A stretch of 64,000 nucleotides of DNA, taken from Rhinopomastus cyanomelas (Eukaryota; Chordata; Aves; Bucerotiformes; Rhinopomastidae). Within the stretch, counting starts at the first letter, position 1. Each line of letters opens with the position of its first letter. Location of the stretch: the NCBI GenBank assembly GCA_013400115.1, contig VXBP01007098.1:1964513-2028512 (forward strand), read 5' to 3'. The notes under the pieces are model-generated. The model was not told the DNA's origin. It did not search any database and saw only the letters and a list, made by a program, of their open reading frames with translations. The position numbers and the translations under genes were made by a program. Below are positions 25,901 through 40,900 of the stretch, in pieces.

Positions 25901-28900
25901 TGCCTCCACTTTCTCTCTGTACTAGAAGCTGCAGGCTGCCTCGTCTTCCTTTTTAATCTGTGCAAAGGTGACAAGTTATGTTTGAGCTTGCGACCTCTGC
26001 ATGTCCAGGAGGAGACATCTTATAGGCTGCTGTCTTCATTGTCCATAAGATTGATTTTGAAGCAACATGGACTTACTTCTTATTTCACTTGAGGAAACAA
26101 AGAGTTATCTTTCCGTTTTAAAGATTGTTTTATCTGCTGTACTCCTTTTGGAACTAAATTATTGGTCTTGTAGTTGCTGGTCCTTTCAGTTATGTCAGTT
26201 TCCCTACACTTTTTCTTTAGACACGAAAGTATAAAGCATTTTGAAGAGTCCTTATTCCAACCAAAATTATATGGCCAGTTCAGTTTCCAACAGAGCTCTT
26301 CAAATTGACTGTGATCATCCCACACACTTCTGTATTCAGAGTAACTAGTTAAACAGAAGCAAGAAAGATTCACCTGGCTTAACCTTTTCTACTTGCAAGA
26401 CAAGTACTCTGCTTCAGTTAGAATTGTTTCTTTTATGTAGAGGTAATGAAAAAGCATCTGCTAAGTGCTCCTGTGCTCAAACTGGACGTACCATTTAACT
26501 AGGAAATTATCTTGAAAGATGCTGCAGCCAAAGGAACACAAAGGGCTACAGAGATATAAATCCCATTGTCTGCTTCCTCTTCTTACAAACACCAATTACA
26601 GCTGTATGATCATCTTAAGCAACAGCTTCTGCCTGCCAAACCTTTTGCTTCTTCAGTATTACCTAGGTTTGCTCAAGGTCTCCAGACTATTAGGAGATGT
26701 TCTTGTAGACTTATGCCCACATTACTCTCAGAACCATGGACATGTACTCCAAATTACTGCTCTCCTCCTTTTATTACTGAAAACAGTCCCATGTTCTGGC
26801 ATGGTGGACTACTCAATGTCTGTAACATGCAACACAGAGATGCCTTTGGTTGCATGAATTATTTAATCAACACCTTTATTTGCTTACTAATAGCCTGATT
26901 TCCAAATTGTTCATAGAATCATATAAAGTATTGGGTCGGAAAGGACCTCAAAAGGTCCTTTGGCCCTCTCCACTGCAAGTATGCTGCCCCTGGGTCTGCT
27001 CCTCACAGCACAGAAATGTCATGCTGTTGTATCACTCACGACATTTCTGTCCTCTTTCTTTTTGTGATTCACAATAGGAGTGGACCGCAGTGCCTATAAT
27101 GTCAGTCATACTCCATGTATGTGCCCTTCTGGGTTTCCAGCTTGTGCTGGTACCCGAGTTCTCTATAAGTGGTCCTTGTCATTTTCATCTGTCCCTGCTA
27201 GTCAAGCGGCAACGAATTTGCAAGACAGGGTAGATTTGTACCTGCAACCATGTCTAGCATGCCAGAACCACTCAGTAGGAACAGCACTGTCTCGGAGCTC
27301 AGATTCTTAGGGAATCTTTAATGTCCCCAAGGTAAAATTTCAGAATTCTCAGCTACACAAATTCTGCTTTCTGGTTTAAGTTAAAAATAAGAGGAAATGA
27401 AAGAAATTGTTCTGTGTACTGTGCGCAATCGACAGCACTCAACTGTCAGAGCCTGCATTTCAGGCTTTTCTGAAAGCAACTCTTTTCACTTCACTTCCCC
27501 CGGTGATAAAATAATTTCAAAATCCCATAGCTTAATTTTCTTATCTCCTTCCCACAGTCAGCATCACACACACTTGAATTTTCTGTTTCCATATTTGCAT
27601 GGTCGTTCTCTCTGATAATTCAGATTTCCCAGTAAACTGAAGCCGTTTGGGTTGCTTTGGGTTTGGTGCTGCTTTGCTTACGTATTTATCAAAGTCTTTT
27701 TCCTTGCTAGAGGTATCTCACGAGACTTAGTGCTGCCACAATATTTCACAGACCACATGCTGGGTAAAAACATGCAAGGATGCATCTTTCTAAAATAAAT
27801 TATGGCCAAACCCACTCTATTTCTACTAATTTCTGTAAACATTAAGTATCAGTCAGGTTAAAATGCTTCAAGATCAAAGATACATGTTTCACAACAGACA
27901 GTACTATGACAGCTAAGAATCCTGATAGCTGGAATTAATCTTTTTTGTAAATTAAATCTTAAATTCAAAAGAAGCCTCTCACATCACCACTGCTCTAGAA
28001 TGGAAACAGCTGCTATACACTGGCTGCAAAAACCTTTCCAACAGGAGTCAAAGTTCGATTCTTGCATGGACATATTGACTAACCCTATTTTGCACACAAG
28101 GTCACCTTTGCTTTCAGATTCTAATTAGTGTCAACCAATTAAATCTTCCTTGAAACATTCATCATAAAAGATCCTATATTGCTGGGACATTGAATGACAC
28201 TTTTATAATTTGAAACCAGGAGGAGAAAATAGAGGTTGTATAAGAAACCAGCATGAACTACCGTGGATGTCAACAGTCAGCTTCATTTTGACTGACAGGA
28301 TACCTGTTTCATGTTTAAATAACTTCGTAAGAAGCAGCAAGAATGGAAAATAAGGTGTTTTGAGGCAGAATTAATATACAAACCCACTAAAATTTCCCTG
28401 CTGGGGGTGCAGCATGGTGCGAGTGTGCACCACTAAGGTACACCAAGCATGCATTCCCCTCTGAAGCAGGAATTTAGCCCTTGTTTCTGATACCAGTTTA
28501 AAATGAAACAGTGATTAGTGACTAAAATTCGGTCTCATAGCTGAGACCAAACTAACAAGGAACCTGTTCTGCATTTAATGCTGACTCTTAGGTTGTGACT
28601 GCTGGTTCCTGAAGGAAACAATGAATACTTGTTCTTTTAAGTCATCTGTCTCCATACATGAAACTATGAAAGTCACAGAATTCTAGAATTCTATTCCAAC
28701 CACTTAGGTTGGAAAAAACCTTCAAGATCCAGTACAACCATTAATGCATCTGTCACAAGGCCACCACTAACCATGTCCCTAAGCTCCAGATCTACATGAC
28801 TTTGAAATGTGTCCAGGGATGGTGATTCAACCTCCTCTCTGGGCAGCCTGATGACTGTTTCCTTGAAGTTTTTCCTCCTGTCCAACTTAAACTTCCCCTT

Positions 28901-31900
28901 GTGCAACCTGAGGTCATTTTGTCTGGTCTTATCACTTGTTACTTGTGAGAAGAGACCAACCCCAACCTCTCTACAACCTCCTGTCAGGCATTTGTAGACA
29001 GCAATAAGGTCTCCCCTCATCCTCTTCAGACTAACCAGCCCCAGCTCCCTCAGCCACTCCTTGTAAACCTGTTCTCCAGACCTTTTGCCACAGACAGCTT
29101 CATAATTACGGACTTCACAGTTCACAATTGCTCTGTTGTTTTTTTAAATTGAGGTCATTTGTGGCAGCATTAAAGTAGCCACCTGAAAGTGCCATTCCTT
29201 TGTCCCACATAGGGCCACCTAAAATAACTGAAGAGCTAAAACAACTGAAGAACTTTGGGGGGTTTTTAACAATCAATTTGCTCTTATTAAATATATAAAT
29301 ATGAACGTGTAGCCTAAACACATGTATCAGGCTGCGTAGATTTGGACTGTGATACGTATGCAGATACATGTTTCACAATTTACTTTCATCTATTATGGAT
29401 TTTTCCTAATCATTGCTCCATATTGGAATTACTGCAAGATAAACATATGGCAAAGGTCTTGCTTATGAAGATCTCACAAATCAACAGACCTCTTCATGAA
29501 ATAGCTTTAATTTAGCAACCCCAGACATTTTCCTGACAAGCAAAATGAAGATTTGCAAAGACTTTACTAAAAGGTTCAGAAAACCCTATCAGCAAATTCA
29601 GTTTTAAAATCTGAGATGCCACCAAGAATGACTGCAAATTTCCTTTTAAGATGTTAGCAAAATCTAAATAGAGGTTGTCCCATTTAGCTATTACTTTTAA
29701 TACATTCATGAATATTTCAGTTATTTGAACGCACACAAAAAATAAACAAAATGAAAACAGGCCAGTGGGGCTTAATTAGGTCACCATTGGAAAACAGAAT
29801 GACAAGAACTATCTTCTGACAAATGTTTGTCTGGTCTCATGAGAGTTTTTGGGAAGTGAATGCTGTCTCCAAACATGATAAATCTAAGTCGATCACTGAG
29901 GCAAGCATGACAAAAACGTGTTTCTACTAGGATACCAAGAACCCCGAGCTGACTTCATAATTTCAACTTAAAAGAAAAATCTAATGTAGCATTTGTTGAT
30001 TTTTTTCTTTTAGTTTACTACAACATGCCAAACTCAGCAGTGAAAGCAACAATCACTTACTTCTCAGATTTCCCATTCCAGGAGTCAGGCTCATTCTGGG
30101 AGGCAATGTGCTGTGATAGGGTGGAGTAGTGCTGAACAAGATATCATTTGGCAAGGCCTGGTCTAGCATTGAACTTCGAGAGCTGGCATATGATGATCCT
30201 CTTCGATTGCTACATATACTCTCATCAGACAGGGTACGGTACAGTGTCCTCCGTGGAGAAAGGTTTCCATAAAATGAAAACTAAACATCAAAATATGAAG
30301 ATATGAGAACTTGCATTACTGGTTACAATAACTGACATATGTGAATCCCATCATCAGTTCATGGAAGTATTTTTCTGGGCAGGAATTCCTGAGCTAATAT
30401 AGAAGATCAGAGACTTGTTCCACCATATCAGATCTACTAAGGCCTCAGAAGAGTTATTGAATGGAATTTTCATACTTGCTTTTGATATTTTGGAACACAT
30501 CTCTATGAATTTATCAGATGCTGTATAGTTTTATTAATGCTGAAATGTTAAGTGAAACCTCCACAGCATTATGACAGCAATGCTTTCCAGAAGCATGTAT
30601 AGTTTTACCAACTCTAGCAACATTTATTCAAGACTATACATAGAACTGTTTGATTTTAATTCGCTGTGACTATGTTTTAACGTTAAACATTCTGCACTGA
30701 TAAATGTTCCAACAGAATTTATTGAAAGATAAAAGTGACTTGAGACACTGCATCCCCCCAGACACCATGAAATAGGTTTAGAAAAGAGGAAAACAGTTCG
30801 GTGAAAACCGCTTATGCGTTTCAAAGTTATTTAAAACACAACCCAAGTATCTACATAAAACAAGATGTTACTGTATTGTACAGCTAAGCCATTCCACTTC
30901 ATAACTCACTCTAATTTATTAGTGGCATGCTCCCTATGCAGAATATATAGAATCATATAGAATATATAGAATCATAGAACCTTAGGAATTGGAAGGGACC
31001 TCGAAAGATCATCCAGTCCAATCCCACTGCCACAGCAGGATCTTTTAACAATGAATATAGCACAGAAATAAAGACACCTACACATTGTTATAATTCTGAT
31101 TAAACTTGTTCACTGATGAATACTTCTGAAAGGAAAACCCACAAACACTCAGCCATGCCACAGTCTTTACAAAATATTTAAATATAGGTGTCTATAGAGT
31201 GCTTCATAGTGCTGGTTTGGGAAAGCATCTGCCTTGATGGCAGTACAGAACATGCCTGGCCGTTAGAATGTTCCAGAGAAAACAGAGGGAGTTACACAGA
31301 TTCTAACCCAGGAAAGCATCGAAACAATGTCAGTTGTAGAGACTTGTAGAGATATAGGCCACTGGAATAAACGTAATGTAAGTTCTCACAACCACAGACA
31401 TAAGCAGCATTCCTAGATGAATGGCTAGAGGACACACACAGCAGCCCTAAATGAAGTGATATACAGTGCCCTTCTATAAGCAGTGGTTTAAAAGTATCAG
31501 AAGACCCCAGTCTAATTATGCACTGCACTCAATAAAGGGCTAGAAGCCTTCACCCTCCGAACTGAAGAGTCTCCAATCATTTCTCCTGCACTCAGGAATC
31601 GCACCAAACATCATTCTCCTGCAATTCTTGGCTGTTACTCAAGTCTCTTCAATCTCATCCTGTAATTTCTATCTACAAAGGTTGTTCTCTAGTTATCCAG
31701 GTATGTTGACTATCAGCTGTTGGAGATTTAGAGTTTCCTTTCAAGATGCGACAAAAATTCAAACTTACCCTAGAGGGCTCATCACTGTCTCACCCATGAA
31801 GAAGGTAATATCGAGCCAAACCAAAAATGGGATTTGACTCTGTAGAATCTTACATACTGAGGAAATTCCTTCCTGGCTTCCCTGTCAAAGACAACTGACT

Positions 31901-34900
31901 CTCCTATACCAAGATTAATGCCTTTTATTAAGCCTGAGGATTGTCTGTGAGTCAGGATCTACAGTCCCTCTCACTTAGTGGGCTTTCTTAGGGTGTCCTG
32001 GGAGGAGGCAAGGAGACAGCAGTAATTTATCTCAGGATGACCACACCTCCTCACTTCTTGTTGTTTCTTGTTTAGGCAGCCAAAAACATGGGCAGCTATT
32101 GAAATCATCACAGAAAACCCATTATTGTATCCATCATAAATCAAAAAACCCTCTAGGACATTACTCCTGAGAATTCAAAACACATGCAATGCATGTTAAA
32201 AAATACAAATGATCTGAATTTTAAATCCTACTCTGCACTTAGAGGATTCCCTCGTGTTACTTTTGTTCAGACGTGCCAATTACACTATTTAGCACACTGT
32301 ATAAACACCGTGGGTTAAGAGAGCACTGAGTTAATATCAAAGTGTGACAATTATCTCAAGTATTTTAATTGCTTTGTACTTTACTCCATATTAAGCACAG
32401 AACTTGGATTCATGTGTGCTTTGGAGAGTTTTGAGTTCTCCAGCCACCTTTTGTGAACTTTTAATACTACCAGGAGTCTTCATACTATAAAGATCTCTGT
32501 ACTCTCTGCCCTCGCAAGGACAATTTTGAGCAGTAACCACTGACACCTACATGAAATTGCGGTTCTGACTTCAAACAGAATTGTTGGTATGCGTATCACA
32601 GGGCAGGGGAAAGCAGGCCACTTTGTTCATGTGTTTTAATATCTTATGAGGTGTATAAATTTAGGCATCCAACCTTGAAAACATTGCTTTGAATCTTTGA
32701 AATTGTATTTAAGTTGTTCAACCTGCACTTGCCTTTGCTCAAGCTAAGACATCGCAGAATCACAGAATGTTAAGGGTTGGACTGGACCTCAAAAATTGAT
32801 CTAGTCCAACTGTCCTGACAGAGCAGGATAACCTAGATGAGGTCACACAGGAACACATCCAGGCTGGTTTTTAAAGCCTTCAGTGAAGGGGACCCCACAA
32901 CCTGTCTGGGCAGCCTGTCCCAGGGTTCCATCACCCTCACTGTAAAAATGTTTTTCCTTATGTTTACATGGACATCCCTGAGAAGAGCCTCGCTACATCC
33001 TCCCTACGTGAACAAGTTCTGTCTCACACATAATCATCAAGCTAGTTTGCAAATAGTGGGATATCATATTTTGTGACTCATGGTTAGTATTTCTAGCATC
33101 ACCATGGAATAGACGTGGCTTGTATAAAATGACTTTGTCTTCTCTACAGCCTTTTTGGGAATACCAAAACGTTTGTTTAAGGTACTTGTGTCTGAGAGAC
33201 ACAGAAACAAAGTCACTAACCTTTCGTCTCCCCTCCTCCATAGGGAGGCTGTCTGGCAGCATCAGCTTCAGAAAATCTTCTTTGGACAGGACTTGCTGGC
33301 TTTCCACAATGGCATTCCTCACAGAAGTTTGAAGTGGACTCGATGCAGACACAGCATCAATATCATCATACACTCTGTTGAGACAATTGGTGTTTTTAGC
33401 AAGAGAAGCAACAGTGCTCCTGGATTTGAAAGACTACATGAATTTTCTGTCACCAAGTAAAAATTGTTAGAATTATCTCCTGACACAGTACATTCTGACT
33501 TAGTTAGAACATTTTGTGGATAATTTTATATTTATGGAACTCTTTGTGGGTTATCTCCTGATACAGTACACTCTGACTTAGAGCATTTTGTGGATAATTT
33601 TGTATTTATGAAACTCTTTGTGGGTCCAAGATGAAATTCTTATACCACTGAAAAATCAATTTTAGGAATTGTAAAGAACAATTTAAAGAAGCAAAATGTT
33701 TGTTTCTCCTAGCTTGCCTCTCTTTTACACACCACATTTCTCTTTTGTTAGAGCTGTATTTATATCAACGTTTCCAATAGTTCATCACACAGATTTTACC
33801 TTCTACTTCCTCGGCAAATAAGAAAATCAATGCTCTGCAGTGACATTCTATGCAGCCTCACTAGCTGGAAAAATGACTGTGGTCATCGATGGCAATGCTT
33901 GAAATGTATTGGTAATGGGTTATGCCATGTGCCAAGTGTCTTTTATTATCAGCAATTTCATAAAGCTCTTTAGATATATAAAGCAGCTGCCTTCCTTAAT
34001 TACCAGCACATAAAAATCTACTTGCAGTCAACAAAAGACTGTCAAACTGAATTTTTATCTTCCAGATTCCTTCCAGTGAGAGAAATTTTTAACAGGTGCA
34101 CTCTGGAAATGCAATGGAAAGGACCTAGACATTCCCAGTCACACAGAACCTACATTTGAAGCCACTGCTCACTGCCAAGTGCAGCATAATCAGTGAGTCT
34201 GTCTGCAGCACAGAGGAAACAAGCTTTGCCATGGTAAAGTGTAATTCTCAGTGAATTGCATCCTTCAGTGGCACAACATTCAGCAATTGACCTGATTTTC
34301 ATCATCACTGCTAATTAGAGATGTTATTTTGTTTCAACATAATTATCCTTGGAGATGTATTTCCTCCCTGTGATGTATAGAAAGCTTTCCTAGAAAGAAA
34401 GAGGTGAAGTGATGCTGAAGCGCCACTGAAAACACGACAAAATTTTCTGTTTTGTGAAGTGCTGCCACGTTCACCCAGTATTTCTTCAAAATGGAACCAG
34501 TTTGTGAAGGCACTTTTCTAAATTGATGTGCTTTCACCCTAAATCTATTTATTTCTTTATTATGCAGTATTGTTTTAGGGGCCCAATTCAAATAAAGAGA
34601 AATTGTTTCAGGAGCTCACCAACTTCAAACTGCAAAGACTTTTGTAAATCAATGCACAAGTGCATTGATTGTATCGATGCAAAAAAGCATTACTAATTTT
34701 TAAGTGCAAGTGCTATGACTGAACAATTTGAGCAATTAAAACATCAGCAGGAAAAAAAGAAATCACTAACACAATAAGAATAACAAGCAAATGAACAGGA
34801 CAAGGAGGTAGTAACTGTCTAGTTTTGAAAATTAGGAATTTAAGAGCTTAACTTCAGACTTATCTTCCATAACACATACATTCTAGCTTATATTGTTACA

Positions 34901-37900
34901 TATTAGATGCAAATAACCCAAACACAGAATAATTCCATATTAAACAGTTGAAAACCAGGTACTGCCTGTCACCTTGTCAATTTATCAAGATATATAGGGA
35001 TGACTGAAAGAAGAAGGGAATAGCTTATGCACAAAAAGGAAGCAAGGAGGTTATCTGACATGATGATTTCAAAGGTAACAGGATCCAATGGTTAGTTTTA
35101 AAGAGCAGATTCAAACATTCCTTATTATAGCTGTGGCACTGCTGAAGTGCCATCCTTACCTGTATTTGAGATACTGCATCTCTCCTTTGAGAGGAAGCCT
35201 CTTCCTTCTACCTAAGAAGCCTGCATTTCTCACAAGCTATTCCTGTATCATGTTCTACCAGCATTTGTTAGAATGGCTCTGCATAATTTTGTCTAAGTGT
35301 CACTTGCTAGAAAACGAAGCAGTACTATTTAAGCCTCTGCATTTTGTAGAGTCTTTAGAGGGTCAGACATAGTCACACTTAGTATTTTTCTGAGGTTGTC
35401 CTAACCACAAGTTCATACCTTTTCATTAAATACAAAGTCAGAAAATTATGCCAAAAAACCATTAAAATAACTTAAACAACAAGCTCCATTTAAACAAAAA
35501 AAAGCTACCATAGACTAGAGACACATTTCAGGTCATCTCTCTTATCTGTAATGTATTAACTGATGTAACAGCCAACAGCTAGGAAGGTCAAATACGGAAA
35601 TGTCAGGAAAAAACTAAATTCCTGAAAATTTGTAGAAAAGGTCTTTATTAGGAGACCCTAATAAAATTGTACCTTCCCAACTCTTCCTAGAGGCTCAAAA
35701 TGGACATTCAGAGTGTCTGACACAGCCATCCGGTTTTGCCTACACCACTTTGAAACTGCTGTCAGCTTGCTTTATTTGACACATGGGAAGAAGATGCAGC
35801 TCGATAAAACACAGGAGAAGACAGTATCCTGTGTAGTTACTGCCTTTTTTCATTGGTTGAACACACCTTTGATACATAAAGGTACAGACAAAATTGTAAA
35901 TATTTCACAGTGAAATGCTATTTCACTTTTTCTTCATTTTTCTATTCTATTTACAAATTTATTTTCATTACCCTTCTCCACCCAAAAAAGGTAAACAAAG
36001 TTCTTACTCATGGCATTCAGCAACTTCAGATTCTTCAGGTGTAGGACTCCCTTCAGACTTTTTCCATCCAATGACATATTTACTCACTGCTCCTTGTCTG
36101 TGGTACGGTTTTGAAATGGACCCAGAAAGCTGTTGACTACCATTCTGTGACACTATATAGACTTTGGAGGAATCTAGGGAGCCACTTTTTTTAGAGCAGT
36201 GTGTGGATGGGCTTCCTGAATGATGTGACCCACTGAAAAAGGAAACAGACAAAAGCAAAAATGAAACCTGCTATACAACAATGAATCTGAAACTCATTAT
36301 CTGGTCTGCAGCTGTAATTCTTCATGTTAAGCTGTTCTCAAGGTTAAAATCAAGGTAGCAGTATCAGTAATTTTCTACATATCAGCAGTGTACACATTAA
36401 AGTTCTTTCAGAACAAAATTGTGCTGAGTTTCTAAAACAAGTATGCAATTCAATATGCTGAAATGCTAATGCAAACTGATACAAATTAAAATTAAATTAG
36501 TAAATTCAATATATATAATATATATGTATGCATATATACCTATAATTTGTGTGTGCAAGTTTAAGTAAATACGTATACAGACACTATTAATTGCGTAATT
36601 CCATTAAGAACTACACAGGGAATATTTATCTAATTATAAAACTCCTGTGCTTTTCCCCTTTACACTAATTCTGCCAGTTCACGAGAGTTTAAGCAGGGTC
36701 TTTCTTTCAGTACCACTGAGAATTTAATATTAACAGAAGTAAATTTCAGTTCAACAAAAACAGTCCTCTGGATAATTTTAATAGCCTCTTTTATTACGAG
36801 TAATAAGTACTAATGAAACCTTTTATTGAAGGCTCTCAAAGTTATTTAAAAGTAACTAAAGCAAACACTTCCTGGATGAATACATTTCTTCTTTTTATAT
36901 TGGAGGTGAAGTAAGCAAAGAATTCAGAAACCAAGTGGCTTGTCAAAAATCTGAGGCTGGAACCTAACTTACTGTTGGTTTCAAGATAGAATCATAAGGG
37001 ATTGGAAGGGACCTCGAAAGATCATCTAGCCCAATCCCCCTGCCACAGCAGGATCACCTAGACCAAGTCACACAGGAACACATCCAGGAGGGTCTTAAAC
37101 GTCTCCAAGGAAGGAGACTCCACAACCACCCAAGACAGTACTGCTCTTTAATCCCAAAAGCACTGGATTAATTCACAGAGGAGTAGGATGCATTGAACTA
37201 CTTCACTGTCCATGCAAAGTCAAAGACAAGCAATGCACATGCACGGATGTCCTTAGATCAAATTAAAATGCCTACTGTGGAAGAAAATTGAATCCTTAAG
37301 GCAATGGATTAAGAATTTTGATCACAGTTAGTATCTGCATTTAATCTTAAAACCAATTTATTTTCTCTCTTCTCCTCCCTTTTCCTTCCCAAAAGTTGGA
37401 AACAAGCTTATGAGGTTTTGTGGGACAAAAATAACGCGGGTGATTGTAAAAGCTTTTTTGCTTGCTATCCTTGCAAATATGCAAATAAATTATGTAAAGA
37501 TGTGGTGAAGAATATAATTCAGCTATGAAAAATTGAAATCTAAAGATGAAGCAAATATTGAAGCACAATGTAAAATATAAATCAGATTAGCAGCAAGGGC
37601 ATCATCCAGGGGACTTTATGTTTCCATTTCTACTAAAATTCAAGAAAAAGTGGGTACCAACTTCTGTAAATTCTGTAGATTTTAAGTAAGAGAATATTTT
37701 TAAGAAATAAAATGCCCACAGAAGTCTGCTTTTAGATAATGAGTTCAATGCAATGTTGGAACAAGCAGTATGTATTTTTAGGATCCAACAGACGTTCTAC
37801 GTAAGAAACAAAGCAAAACGAAAGGCAATGAAGATAAGCTGCTCCAGCTACAGTAACATGAATTTGTTTGATAATTCATGTGCATAATTAATAGAAAGTA

Positions 37901-40900
37901 GGAGAGATAAAACCATTAGCTGAGCTGTGAGACAATGTTGTGTGTAACTCAAGTGAGTCTTGTGGTTCGAGAGAGATACCGTTTCGTACAGCAGGTTTAA
38001 TTCTGTGAATCTTACTTGGACACTATAGAATTAGGTTTTTTTCATTTTTTTCATAAAGTATTATGTGATGATGTTAGAGAATCAGGCCAATATCTCTCGA
38101 CTAACAATCAACCCACCAATCTTCTTCCTGCACACTGCAGGAAACAAACTTCAATTATAATAAAGAAATATTGCATTTATAGATCAATGAGAGTCTGCCA
38201 GTCTGTGAGCCTCTTCCTTGGCTGTTCAGCTCCCACAGAACTAGTTTAGTACTTAACATTTGCCAAATAATTGTGAATTCATGCCTCAGTAGTGTTAGAA
38301 TTCCATCATTACAGATTATGAAGAGATACGAACTCAGCCTCTGACTACTTGGAAAACACATTTATGATTCAGCAATTTGTATGTTAACTTTCTTATGTCT
38401 GTTTGAACACGTCAGTGCTGCAGTATCACAGCTATCAGGTATTTTTTGATGGTGCATGCCTGTGGTGATGCAGCTTTTAAACCAAACTGCAAAACTATTT
38501 ATCACTCCAACATAATTGGAAGGACATGAAGTTTAAATGAAATGGATGCATCACCTAAGCTGTTTTCAGCTAATCACATGAATAACGTGAGCCTGACATT
38601 TGGCTCACAAGTTAGAAGATTATCATTTTAAGACACAGCTATTGCCATGCAGAATTGTGCAATCCTAATGTGAACTGCCACCTCAACAATAATGACTTTA
38701 GAAATGCCCAGGTAAACTCACCTGAAAAGCTACACTTCTGTTCGTTTGTTTACATTTTTTAATTAATCCATACAATGTTTATTCCACAGAAGTGAGCAGC
38801 AGATTCCTTAACAGCTGCCTGGCACTGTCAGTGTGATAGCTGCCACACAGGTGCTGAGAATACGTATTCCAGCCATTAGAAATCTATTTCAGTTTATTAT
38901 GACAAAGTCCTAGAAGCACAGAGCTTATTTCTAGCATTAGGTTTAAAAACTAGGCATTTCCTTAGTTTTCACAATTGTCTGAACTATCTTTTGTAGCTTG
39001 TGAACAAATCCTAGAAGTCAGAGCAATTATACAAGACTAATTGACTCATGACAAGAACATAAAGAAATGAGGATACAAGATATTATTTTGTTATTTTCCT
39101 GTACTGATTGACATTGAAAACAGGAAAATCAGAGGGAAAGAAGAACAAACAAGTTGCTTCCATCCTTTACAGAATAAAAGCCTTAACACATAGACCAAAG
39201 CTGCAACTTCAAAGTCACTGCAAAATGAGAATTGGGAGATTAAGGCAGACCATGTTCAAAGTTTGCTTTACAACACATGTACCATGCACACATTCCATTG
39301 GTAAGAAAAAGAGGAGCCACAAATCAATTGGAACTTCAGTTCAACAAACAAAATTGCAAAGCACACATCAGAATAATGTAAATTAGGGGACATGGTTTGC
39401 AATGTAGTTGCACTACATGGAAATACTGGCCACTGCTGCATGGCAAAATTGTCCATTGCCATTCTTCTGATACCCCTCAGAATTAACTCTCAGGTGATTT
39501 CTTAAAATAAAACAGATTTTAAAATATAGGTGAAGTATGTTCTAGGTGCAAATTTCACTTTTATTTCGGGATGTTCCCCAACTCACAAGGTTACATACAA
39601 AGTCTCCAACAGTGGAGTAGAGCTACTTGTGTTTTTGAGACAGACTCATCAAAAAATGCCCTAAAATTGCTTACACATAAGCATTTAAACACAACAGAAA
39701 GTCAAAACCAGCTATGTGCACCTTCAAAGAAAGGTATACAGAATAGTAAGAACGAAAAAAGACTTCTCTGCATGTTTATCTATAATCCATAACCCCCAAC
39801 TGCGAGAAGCACCTACCTGGAGTGAGAGGAGATCTCACTTAGGTCTCCCATACTGCCTTCAGCTGTGTGACTGGTAGAAATCGTTGCAGCATAGCTATGA
39901 ACAGCAAACATTTTAGCTGGATCATCATCTGGCCCAGGAGTTTCAGAAGCCTCGGTCCACTGCTCAGTACGACAAAGAACTCCAGACCTGCTGCCAGCAA
40001 GGTGCAGAGGGGCCAGAAGAGGAGTAGGCATGCAGGGAGCTGTGTCAATTCCACTGTCGGTAGAAGCCCCCTTTATATACGTTAATCCAAGCAGCTCAGG
40101 ATCCATCAAGTCTCCAGAACCAAAGTGCTTTTCATCACTGTTGCTAGATGTATTGCTGGACAGGGTGTTGCTGCTCGAGTGGCTGGAGCAACTTTTGTCT
40201 CCAATCTTAAAAAGAAGAAAAACAAAGCAAAAATTAGTTCCCCTCAAGTTAAATATTGAAATATATATTTTCATACAAATTAATGCATTTGTGCCATTCA
40301 GAGACCATATTATTACTTTTACAGAATGTTCTAACTGCAAAGTACAAATGGAGCTAATTATACCACCAGTTTCTCCGAGATGAATTGCACAGCTGGCTAG
40401 ACACATTCAAGGTTGATGTCACTGCAAATAACAAGGCTCTAGGATTCCACCTTCTGTGGCAAATCTTGAGATCACACTTGAATTTTCTGATTATAAACGC
40501 TGCTTAAACGTCCACAAAATTCCATTTCTGAATAGCTAAAATAAGCATTTGTTAAGGCTAGAAGTATTGGTCATCATTTGTTGAAACATGTTCTACAGCA
40601 AATCTTGAAACCACCAAAGGCTGAATTAGCACTGGCTTTTTCTCAGCATGGGTGAAATGCAGCTTATTGGATCAAATCCAATTGGATGTGTGGCTAGTTA
40701 AATTGAAACCAATCATGATGGATGTGCACCAGATGAAAGTAATTTAAGTCACAGGGCCCTAAACTAAGCAAGCTTATTGAAGTGGAATAATTATGTCAGG
40801 TATTTGTGTCAATAAAGTTGGAGGGTTTTTTGTTGGTTTCCTAGAAGAGAGGATAGGGAGTTGGATTAATTTATCTGTGTGACAGAGTAGCCAGAATAAG

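Larger units (their letters stand above)
23827..30060 (-). other. SIPA1L2 intron, 6.2 kb
   Basis: GT-AG intron with two CR1 fragments (26911-26990 and 28674-29095). Nothing else recognisable in 23827-26910 or 26991-28673. Confidence 0.85.
30281..33220 (-). other. SIPA1L2 intron, 2.9 kb
   Basis: GT-AG intron with two CR1 fragments (30968-31044 and 32753-33023). The 31045-32752 stretch shows nothing I recognise. Confidence 0.85.
36233..39816 (-). other. SIPA1L2 intron, 3.6 kb
   Basis: GT-AG intron with a TA-rich tract (36510-36540) and one CR1 fragment (36985-37137). Nothing else recognisable in 37138-39816. Confidence 0.85.
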
